A model generated the notes under the pieces. That model saw only the letters and a list, made by a program, of their open reading frames with translations. It did not search any database and was not told where the DNA came from. A DNA stretch of 32,574 nucleotides from contig JAOARB010000002.1 in NCBI GenBank assembly GCA_025210775.1, forward strand, positions 1 through 32,574, written 5' to 3'. Origin of the DNA: Prolixibacteraceae bacterium (GTDB lineage Bacteria; Bacteroidota; Bacteroidia; Bacteroidales; Prolixibacteraceae). The translations under genes were made by a program, and so were the position numbers. This document shows, piece after piece, positions 7,707-14,128 of the stretch (position 1 is the first letter of the stretch; each line of letters begins with the position of its first letter).

Positions 7707-9626
7707 TTATTTTCTATAGTCATATTTGGCAAAAACTTCCATTGCCTCATACTCGGCTAAACCTAGTTTGTCATACAATCTAGCTGTTGCATTATTACGG
7801 TCTCTTGCTCTTTCCCAGAATTCACGTTTGTCTTCTCCAGGGAATAGAACATTATCTTTTTGAGATCCATGGCAATAGATCGCTTTAATTTTACCAGTCA
7901 TTTCACAAGGGCTCAAAGGCACTGCCATATCTACATCTGCAATATTCCATTCTGCCCATGCTCCACGATAACCCCAAAGAACACAGTCTTCTAACCACTC
8001 TTCTCCTTCAAGTTGTTTTAGTGCTGCAATTAGTGCTTCAAAACAAACTCCATGAGTTCCGTGTGGATCAGCTAAATCTGCTGCTGCATAAATTTGGTGA
8101 GGTTTAATTTCTTTTAAGTAGTTTGCTACTACATCGATATCTTCTTGAGAAAGAGGTTTTTTCTTAACAGTACCTGTTTTGTAGAAAGGCATATCAAGGA
8201 AGGTAACTTTTTTCTCAGGAACACCAACAAATTCATCTGCAGTAATTGCCTCCAAGCGACGAATAAGACCTTTGATCTCTAGTGCTTCAGCTGCATCAAG
8301 ATCTCCAGCTCCACGCTCTTGAATTACTTTAACGATTTGTTCCAGTTTTCTTTCTGCTGCAGAGTCTCCACCACCAAATGCTTTGTTGAACATCTTGATG
8401 AATTTGGCATATCTAAGAACGTCTTCGTCAGCAACAGCGATGTTACCAGATACGTGGTAAGCCACATTTACATCGTGACCTTGTGAAGCCAATCGTATAA
8501 ATGTACCTCCCATTGAGATAACGTCATCATCAGGGTGTGGTGAGAATACAGCTACACGCTTTCTTGCTGGCTCAGAAGGAGCAGGACGATGACTATCATC
8601 TGCATTTGGTTTCCCTCCTGGCCATCCAGTAATGGTGTGTTGTAAATCGTTAAATACTTTTATATTGATATTGTATGAGTTCTCACAAGAATCGATAAGG
8701 TCACTCATACCGTATTTTACGTAGTCTTCATCCGTAAGTTTTAGGATAGGCTTTTCAACTTGAAGAGCTAACCATGTTACGGCTTTACGGATCATTCTGT
8801 CTGTCCATTCGATGTCACCAAACAACCATGGTGTTTCCGTTGTTGCTAATTCTGTTGCAGCTTCGTTATCTAAAACAAAAGTTACATTAGAGTGGTATTG
8901 TAAGAAAGTTGCTGGGATAAGATCATTTACCTCATCTTCGATAGCTTTTCTAACAATAGAAGCTTTGTTTTCGCCCCAAGCCATCAAGATCACACGTTTG
9001 GCATTAAGAATAGTACTTACGCCCATTGTGATTGCTTCTGTTGGAACTTTCGCTTCTCCACCAAAATCTTTAGCAGCATCTTTGATTGTGATAGGAGCCA
9101 ATTTAACACGACGTGTTAAAGAGTACAGTCCTGATCCTGGTTCGTTGAAACCGATATGACCTGATCTTCCAATTCCTAGGATTTGTAGATCTAAACCTCC
9201 AAATGATGCAATTTTTGCTTCGTAATCACGACAAAAATCAACTACTTCATCTTCCGCAACGGTTCCGTCAGGGATATGAACGTTTTCTGGTTTGATATCA
9301 ATATGATCAAAAAGATTCTCATGCATAAAGCGTACATAGCTGTTTTTGTCCGCTGGTGCCATTGGAAGATATTCGTCTAGATTGAATGTAACTACATTTT
9401 CAAAACTCAATCCTTCCTCTTTATGCAAACGAACCAACTCAGCATAAACCCCTAGAGGTGTAGAACCTGTAGCCAATCCTAACACAAAAGGTTTATCTTG
9501 AGTAGCTTTCTTTTTAATCAAGCTCGCAATGCGTTGCGCTACAGATATAGAACCTAGTGCTTTATCATCGAAAACAGAAGTAACAACCTTCTGATATTTT
9601 TGCTTTAGTTGGTTTATCTCTTTCAT
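7707..9626 (-). CDS. nagB: Glucosamine-6-P deaminase fused to PIG-L deacetylase
   Basis: This 639-aa cytoplasmic protein has two domains. Residues 1 to about 280 are a NagB-type sugar-phosphate isomerase/deaminase: substrate loop GLATGSTPLG, NLDEYLP, and catalytic GIGRSGHIGFNEPGS with His157. This half converts glucosamine-6-phosphate to fructose-6-phosphate and ammonia. From about residue 355 comes a PIG-L/LmbE-type zinc hydrolase: SPHPDDDVISMGG (His364, Asp366-Asp368) and a DPHGTHGVC motif for the remaining zinc ligand. Such enzymes remove N-acetyl groups from GlcNAc derivatives, so one chain could deacetylate and deaminate, although the substrate of the C-terminal half is not known here. 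The fusion is known in Bacteroidota. An operator-like palindrome sits about 60 bases upstream and a lacI-type gene lies next to it. Confidence 0.9.
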   Translation of the reverse strand: MKEINQLKQKYQKVVTSVFDDKALGSISVAQRIASLIKKKATQDKPFVLGLATGSTPLGVYAELVRLHKEEGLSFENVVTFNLDEYLPMAPADKNSYVRFMHENLFDHIDIKPENVHIPDGTVAEDEVVDFCRDYEAKIASFGGLDLQILGIGRSGHIGFNEPGSGLYSLTRRVKLAPITIKDAAKDFGGEAKVPTEAITMGVSTILNAKRVILMAWGENKASIVRKAIEDEVNDLIPATFLQYHSNVTFVLDNEAATELATTETPWLFGDIEWTDRMIRKAVTWLALQVEKPILKLTDEDYVKYGMSDLIDSCENSYNINIKVFNDLQHTITGWPGGKPNADDSHRPAPSEPARKRVAVFSPHPDDDVISMGGTFIRLASQGHDVNVAYHVSGNIAVADEDVLRYAKFIKMFNKAFGGGDSAAERKLEQIVKVIQERGAGDLDAAEALEIKGLIRRLEAITADEFVGVPEKKVTFLDMPFYKTGTVKKKPLSQEDIDVVANYLKEIKPHQIYAAADLADPHGTHGVCFEALIAALKQLEGEEWLEDCVLWGYRGAWAEWNIADVDMAVPLSPCEMTGKIKAIYCHGSQKDNVLFPGEDKREFWERARDRNNATARLYDKLGLAEYEAMEVFAKYDYRK

Positions 9627-9678
9627 ACCCTATCTTTTTCGAAATTGTATTCTTGTTGTTCAGTTTATTAAGAGGTTT

Positions 9679-9694
9679 GTGCAATAAATTGCAC
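9679..9694. promoter_or_regulatory. LacI-type operator O1, upstream of nagB
   Basis: GTGCAATAAATTGCAC consists of half-sites GTGCAAT and ATTGCAC around a central AA. It lies 53-68 bases before the nagB start. The same core recurs at 9876-9889. It is probably bound by the adjacent LacI-family protein. Confidence 0.65.
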
Positions 9695-9769
9695 TTCTCT
9701 TTTTTGTTTACATCACAAATTTAGATGCTTCAATTTCAAAAAAAAACAATCTGAATTATTTTAATAACT

Positions 9770-9809
9770 AAAAAAAGGTTAATAGCATAATGTCTTTATG
9801 TTATTAACC
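9770..9809 (-). terminator. Terminator of the LacI-type regulator gene
   Basis: A 14-bp stem (9777-9790 with 9796-9809, one G-U pair) with a 5-base loop is followed on the minus strand by seven T (9770-9776). It separates the regulator transcript from nagB. Confidence 0.8.
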
Positions 9810-9875
9810 TGTATATTAATTGTTTAGGGTTGTATGTGTTGTTGTTGTTTAATTCTAAGTAGAGGATGTAAATAG

Positions 9876-9889
9876 TGCAATAAATTGCA
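9876..9889. promoter_or_regulatory. LacI-type operator O2, after the regulator stop codon
   Basis: TGCAATAAATTGCA is identical to the 14-base core of O1. It lies immediately after the stop codon of the regulator and before its terminator. The two centres are 196 bp apart, a distance that permits DNA looping. Confidence 0.6.
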
Positions 9890-9890
9890 T

Positions 9891-10880
9891 TCAAAGCGTT
9901 GATTTTCGTAATATAAATTCTGCATTTAGTGTTTTTGTGTCTGATATTGTGGTGGTTGTGGAAAAGTTCTTAAGTAGATTGAAACATTCCGTAATGATGT
10001 CAACAATGTTGAAATTCATAGAGGTTATTTTGGGAGACATAAATTCCGGGAAGTTACTATACGATAATGAAATCACTTTAGTGTCACGTGGGATCTTCTT
10101 ACCTAATTCTCTTAAAGAGGAGACCACTTGTAACATATGTGTATGAGAAGCGGTAAAGAGTCCTGTGATATCTTTCCTGTAATCCAATAATGAAAAGACC
10201 CATCTATGAAGATCTTGTAAATCTCCTCGTTGGTCATAGATACATTCAGGATTATATTCAACTCCATTTCTACTTAACACGTCGATGTATGCTTTTTTTA
10301 TTTTATCATTTAATGCAGGAAGTTCAGGTGTCCCGACCATTGCAATATTTGTCCCTGCCATAAGTACAAGGTGAGAAAAAGCTTCGTATGCAGCCTTGTA
10401 TATATCTATCTGCAACTGTAGAAGGTTTGTTTTAGAATCATTTGGATTTACCACAATCACCTTTACACCATTGTCATTTAATTCTTCTAACAGACGTATT
10501 TCGTTTGATTCTGGGAAAAAAGATATGACACTATGAAATTGTTTCTCCAAAAGTAGTTTGGTAAGCATGCCAACATAGGAAGAGGAAACAACGGGGAAAA
10601 GAGCAACAGCATATCCTTGTTTCTCTGCAATTTTCATCAGGTCGACTGAATTCTGAATTACATCTCCAGCTGCTAATGGGTATAGTACAGCGGTTGTTCG
10701 ATAAGGAAAAGCAGAGAATGATTTTGTTTCATTTACAAAATATCCCATCTGGTGGGCTTTTTCAATAATCTGCTTTTTCGTTTTATCACTAATTTTAGGA
10801 TGGTTATTTAGTGCTCTTGAAACAGTTGAAGATGATATACCTAACTCCTTTGCAATATCTTGTACTCTTACTTTAGCCAT
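9891..10880 (-). CDS. LacI-family transcriptional regulator
   Basis: This 329-aa protein has a classical LacI helix-turn-helix and hinge (VRVQDIAKELGISSSTVSRALNNHPKISDKTK, residues 4-35), then a periplasmic-binding-protein-like ligand domain. It has normal length for the family. Downstream is the deaminase/PIG-L gene on the same strand, and two identical palindromes flank the region between them, so it probably senses an amino-sugar metabolite and controls that gene. The ligand cannot be told from sequence. It is transcribed separately (own terminator) and is divergent from pyrC. The ATG at 10880 gives the usual distance to the first helix. Confidence 0.9.
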   Translation of the reverse strand: MAKVRVQDIAKELGISSSTVSRALNNHPKISDKTKKQIIEKAHQMGYFVNETKSFSAFPYRTTAVLYPLAAGDVIQNSVDLMKIAEKQGYAVALFPVVSSSYVGMLTKLLLEKQFHSVISFFPESNEIRLLEELNDNGVKVIVVNPNDSKTNLLQLQIDIYKAAYEAFSHLVLMAGTNIAMVGTPELPALNDKIKKAYIDVLSRNGVEYNPECIYDQRGDLQDLHRWVFSLLDYRKDITGLFTASHTHMLQVVSSLRELGKKIPRDTKVISLSYSNFPEFMSPKITSMNFNIVDIITECFNLLKNFSTTTTISDTKTLNAEFILRKSTL

Positions 10881-11107
10881 ATTTTTACAGTGTCTAGTTA
10901 TCGATACCTACTTGGATACGAGATTCAAAATCCAATAAAGATCTGTAATTTAGAGAAAAAGATCTTCTTTATCTTTATAATCGTTGATTTAAAACTTTTG
11001 TTTTATCTCTTTAAAAACATTGGAATTGTTATAAAAAATGTATTTCTTACAGTTACAATAAACAGAAAAATTTACCAATTATTTGTTTTTAATACCAAGT
11101 ACTAAAA

Positions 11108-12466
11108 ATGAAAACAACCTTAATTACCAACGTTAAAATTGTAAACGAAGGTAAAATACACAAAAAATGTGCAGTACTTATCAAAGGAGATACAATAGAT
11201 AAGATTTTCCGAAAAGAAGTACCACAAGATCTATTAGATAAATGTGATGTAATTGATGGTGACAACCGTTATCTAATGCCAGGAGCTATTGATGATCAAG
11301 TACACTTACGTGAGCCTGGTTTGACACACAAAGAAGATATATACCATGGATCCAAAGCTGCTGTTGCTGGTGGTGTGACTTCATTCATGGAAATGCCTAA
11401 CACGATACCTCAAGCTACCGATCTTGCAACGCTAGAACAAAAGTACGATCGTGCAGCAGAAAGTTCTCTTGCCAACTACTCTTTCTATCTTGGTGCTACA
11501 AACAGCAATATCGAGGAGGTAGAGAAAATTGATAAGAAAAGAATTTGTGGAGTAAAATTGTTTATGGGATCGTCTACTGGTAATATGTTGGTAGACAATG
11601 AAAATGCATTGAATGAGTTGTTTGCAAAATCTCCTGTGATCATTACTTCTCACTGTGAAGATGAGCAGATTATCCGTAACAATATTGCCAAAGCAAAAGA
11701 ACAATATGGTGAGGATGTGCCTATCAGTGAGCATCCAAATATTAGAAGTGCGGAAGCTTGTTATCAATCAACAGTTAAGACTATAGAACTTGCAAAGAAG
11801 CATAATGCAAGGTTACATGTTCTTCATTTGTCTACACAAAAAGAGATGGCATTGTTCCAATCAGGAGCATTAAAAAATAAAAATATTACTGCGGAAGTAT
11901 GTGTGCATCACTTATGGTTTGATAGTAGCGACTACGAAAAGTACGGTACAAAAATCAAGTGGAATCCAGCAATTAAAACAGCTACGGATAAAGCCGCATT
12001 ATGGGATGCATTAAATAATGATAGGATTGATGTTGTAGCTACAGATCATGCTCCTCATACGAAAGAAGAAAAGGACAATAGCTACTTTAAAGCTCCATCA
12101 GGAGGACCTTTGTTACAACACTCTTTGGTTGCAATGCTAGATATGGCTCGCAAAGGAAATACAACTATTGAGAAAGTAGTTGAAAAGATGTGTCATGCGC
12201 CAGCTGATTTGTTCAATGTCGAGAAACGTGGATATATTCGTAAAGGATATAAAGCCGATTTAGTGCTTGTTGATCAGGCTCCATGGGAAGTTGCAGAAGA
12301 TAATGTAGTATATAAATGTGGATGGTCTCCTTTCGAAGGAACACGACTTGCATTTAAAGTAACACACACTTTTGTTAATGGTCAACTTGTTTACAAGGCA
12401 GACAAAGAGGGAATGCATTTTTACGAAGAAGTAAAAGGAGAACGATTAACATTTGATCGTGAATAG
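11108..12466 (+). CDS. pyrC: Dihydroorotase
   Basis: This 452-aa metal-dependent amidohydrolase makes dihydroorotate from carbamoyl-aspartate in pyrimidine synthesis. The sequence shows DDQVHLREPG (62-71), the carbamylated-lysine segment GVKLFMGSSTGNM (Lys150), SHCED, HVLHLST and ATDHAPHT, which supply the other metal and catalytic residues. The first histidine of the usual HxH pair is Gln64. To my recollection the same DDQVH form occurs in other Bacteroidota dihydroorotases, so it is probably a lineage trait rather than a defect. An allantoinase is possible but less likely given FMEMPNT and the context of housekeeping genes. The stop overlaps the next lipoprotein gene. Confidence 0.9.
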   Translation: MKTTLITNVKIVNEGKIHKKCAVLIKGDTIDKIFRKEVPQDLLDKCDVIDGDNRYLMPGAIDDQVHLREPGLTHKEDIYHGSKAAVAGGVTSFMEMPNTIPQATDLATLEQKYDRAAESSLANYSFYLGATNSNIEEVEKIDKKRICGVKLFMGSSTGNMLVDNENALNELFAKSPVIITSHCEDEQIIRNNIAKAKEQYGEDVPISEHPNIRSAEACYQSTVKTIELAKKHNARLHVLHLSTQKEMALFQSGALKNKNITAEVCVHHLWFDSSDYEKYGTKIKWNPAIKTATDKAALWDALNNDRIDVVATDHAPHTKEEKDNSYFKAPSGGPLLQHSLVAMLDMARKGNTTIEKVVEKMCHAPADLFNVEKRGYIRKGYKADLVLVDQAPWEVAEDNVVYKCGWSPFEGTRLAFKVTHTFVNGQLVYKADKEGMHFYEEVKGERLTFDRE

Positions 12467-12932
12467 AATAATATTTTTCTTTTGTATTTCAATATGTATG
12501 TGGGGGTGCAGTAGCACCCCTTCTTCTAATACCGAGCCAAGCAAAGGAAAAGCAAACAACGTAGGTTCGGTTTATTATGATGTATTGATCAAGAGCGATA
12601 AGCCTCAGGATGATTGGGAACAGATTGCTATTGAAAAGTTAGATCGTAAAAAGCTAATAGCACATCTTTTTCAGCAAATCGTTGATCAGAAACTTCGATT
12701 AGAAGATTTTTACGAAGAGAAGGAGATCTCTTTATCTACGTTTAAACAAAAGCTTCAATCTGGAGAAATTGATCCAGACAAGATCACTAAACTTCAGTTT
12801 GAGGAAGTTTGGGAAACGAGTAGCGTTCCTTTGAATAAGAAGATCAAGTCGATTGTTTTTGCTGTTAATTCTTATGATCATTTAGGTAAGAAGATCGGTT
12901 ATCGACCTATTTTTATCTGTTATTATCCATAA
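12459..12932 (+). CDS. Small lipoprotein, possible remote GldN relative
   Basis: This protein of about 157 aa starts from GTG (12459) and overlaps the end of pyrC by 8 bases; a TTG at 12453 is the alternative. An AGGAG near 12436 could serve both. A short signal peptide ends at a lipobox-like MWGC, with lipidated Cys17 followed by Ser-rich sequence. The mature part reads like the central part of GldN. LDRKKLIAHLFQQIVDQKL resembles GldN NRKSLVYCLLEGLQEGDF in this window. ITKLQFEEVW resembles VKQIMVKEAW. The last residues GYRPIFICYYP resemble the GldN FWVEYP segment. The similarity is by eye and weak. Nothing firm is known of its role; it is probably an inner-leaflet outer-membrane lipoprotein. 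A terminator follows. Confidence 0.75.
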   Translation: MNRIIFFFCISICMWGCSSTPSSNTEPSKGKANNVGSVYYDVLIKSDKPQDDWEQIAIEKLDRKKLIAHLFQQIVDQKLRLEDFYEEKEISLSTFKQKLQSGEIDPDKITKLQFEEVWETSSVPLNKKIKSIVFAVNSYDHLGKKIGYRPIFICYYP

Positions 12933-12969
12933 ATAACATTGCAGAATAAAAGAATAATTAGAAATAAGA

Positions 12970-13003
12970 AAGTGTCTTCCATTTTAAGGAGGCACTTTTT
13001 TTT
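12970..13003 (+). terminator. Terminator of the pyrC-lipoprotein operon
   Basis: The stem AAGTGTCTTCC with GGAGGCACTT (one G-U pair, one bulge) is followed by eight to nine T, 38 bases after the lipoprotein stop. Confidence 0.75.
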
Positions 13004-13116
13004 GTTTCAATGAAGATGTGAAATGAGAGTTATACTAAGACATCATTTTCCATTCTTTAATATGTCGAATGTTTTTTTGTGGTTTCGTAAGAAGATAATA
13101 AAGGTTTGATACAGGG

Positions 13117-13250
13117 TTTGTCCATGGTTCGTCCATGGTTCGTCCATGGTTCGTCCATGGTTTGTCCATCGATTTGGGGGTTTTAGATGGAGGAACCATG
13201 GAGAAAGCATGGAGAAAGCATGGACAAACCATGGAGAAAGTATGCAGGAA
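13117..13250. repeat. Inverted pair of 11-bp CCATGG arrays
   Basis: The left arm (13117-13171) is five tandem 11-mers of the type TTTGTCCATGG / TTCGTCCATGG, the last ending ATCG. The right arm (13185-13250) is six 11-mers of the opposite orientation, of the types CCATGGAGAAA, GCATGGAGAAA and CCATGGACAAA, with more degenerate units at both ends. CCATGGACAAA is the exact reverse complement of TTTGTCCATGG. A 13-base spacer with GGGGG lies between the arms. The whole can fold as one long hairpin and is followed by a run of eight T or more at 13258. No cas genes or unique spacers are present. Confidence 0.9.
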
Positions 13251-13500
13251 TCCACTGTTTTTTTTTCATATTCAATAGAGAATAGGAAAGATAAATATGG
13301 AACTTGAAATGACTTAAGGGAGTTTTATTGTTAATAAGGCAACGTTATCCTTAGAATGGAAGAAATGAGGTAAAAAGCCTAAAATCTTTGATAATTAACG
13401 CGTTTGTGTGTTAACATAACAGTTTTAAAGCGATTTTTACACTCTTTAGTGAGATTAATAAATGAATTTTATTAATTTCAGTCCCTTATTAGCTTGAAGC
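13251..13500. other. Non-coding stretch after the 11-mer arrays
   Basis: No gene was seen. It contains a perfect inverted repeat ATTAATAAA (13454-13462) and TTTATTAAT (13468-13476) with a 5-base centre, which could be a protein site or a hairpin. The remainder is AT-rich without recognised signals. Confidence 0.4.
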
Positions 13501-13586
13501 TACTTCCAGACAGGAATTCTGGGGGGTAAATCTTAGGTGTTTGCAATCGTTTTTGAAACTAACGATTGTCCGCATTTGTGGAAGTA
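13501..13586 (+). ncRNA. Candidate structured RNA or leader, three-way junction
   Basis: Nested pairings are visible. TACTT (13501-13505) pairs with AAGTA (13582-13586) and encloses a 5-bp hairpin CCAGA/TCTGG (loop CAGGAAT) and an 8-bp hairpin CAATCGTT (13544-13551)/AACGATTG (13561-13568). An alternative is the longer outer helix TACTTCCA/TGGAAGTA, which would compete with the first hairpin. A G-rich linker GGGGGG follows the first hairpin. It lies 47 bases before a small ORF coupled to the 120-aa gene, so a regulatory leader is possible. It matches no RNA family I recognise, and AT-rich DNA forms such pairs by chance. Confidence 0.3.
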
Positions 13587-13632
13587 AAGAGAACAATAAT
13601 ACAAGTGATTATGCCTAGCCTATAGTTCTAAA

Positions 13633-13722
13633 ATGTTTGGACTGATAGATTTAATTAGATCAATTAACTCTCCAAATTTGTTCGATAAAGAATGCGATAT
13701 TGGAGTAACAGTTTATAAGTAA
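13633..13722 (+). CDS. Possible 29-aa leader peptide
   Basis: ATG at 13633 opens a 29-residue frame beginning MFGLIDLIRSINSPNLF, whose TAA overlaps the ATG of the next gene as TAATG. That arrangement is typical of translational coupling. The N-terminal half could form an amphipathic helix. It could be a real small protein, a leader peptide controlling the next gene, or a chance frame. No Shine-Dalgarno sequence is evident. Confidence 0.35.
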   Translation: MFGLIDLIRSINSPNLFDKECDIGVTVYK

Positions 13723-14084
13723 TGCAGAAGAAAAAGATTACCGTAACAGAAGAAACCCATTTTACAATATATCAAAGAATGGTTAGGTTGCGTTTGTTAC
13801 CAACCAAGAAACAGATGATGCAAGTGGGGTATGATGTAAAAAAATTACATGACGAGCAGTTCCCTAATGTCTCTTTTACTTATCAGAAAGAAGAACAAGA
13901 GTTACCAGATCAAAAGAATACCCGTTTTTTTGAAGTAAGATGGTATTCAAAAGAAGATAGAGGTTTTATACGAGGTGTTGATGCGATTCTTAAGGCTGTT
14001 GATTGCGAGAAGAAAAAAAGAGAACGTAAGAAGACCTATGTTTCTACTCGTGACACGAATGTGAGAGAAACACGATCATTCTAG
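13722..14084 (+). CDS. Unknown basic protein, 120 aa
   Basis: I do not recognise this protein. It has no signal peptide or membrane segment, so it is probably cytoplasmic. The middle (RLRLLPTKKQMMQVGYDVKK, then a stretch with FFEVRWYSKEDRGFIRGVDA) reads as a compact alpha/beta fold. The C-terminal 30 residues are very rich in Lys and Arg (KKKRERKK) and are likely disordered, suggesting contact with nucleic acid, but this is only inference. The ATG overlaps the stop of a 29-aa frame. It lies between the 11-mer repeat/structured region and the convergent salvage gene, with no obvious terminator. Confidence 0.6.
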   Translation: MQKKKITVTEETHFTIYQRMVRLRLLPTKKQMMQVGYDVKKLHDEQFPNVSFTYQKEEQELPDQKNTRFFEVRWYSKEDRGFIRGVDAILKAVDCEKKKRERKKTYVSTRDTNVRETRSF

Positions 14085-14128
14085 GTTATGCAGTTTGGTG
14101 TCAACAACTCTTTAACAGAACATGGGGG

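Noticed and set aside
8812..9150. Antisense frame inside the deaminase gene (plus strand)
   Set aside because: It is a shadow of the intact nagB-type frame with no independent signals; the same holds for the other antisense frames in pyrC, cca, murF, gldJ and porU.
13117..13250. CRISPR array
   Set aside because: The units are 11 bp with no unique spacers, there are two opposite orientations, and no cas gene is nearby.
13035..13255. Open frames through the CCATGG arrays
   Set aside because: Two frames give only repeated PWTNHGRTMDE-like peptides dictated by the DNA repeat, with no start signals.
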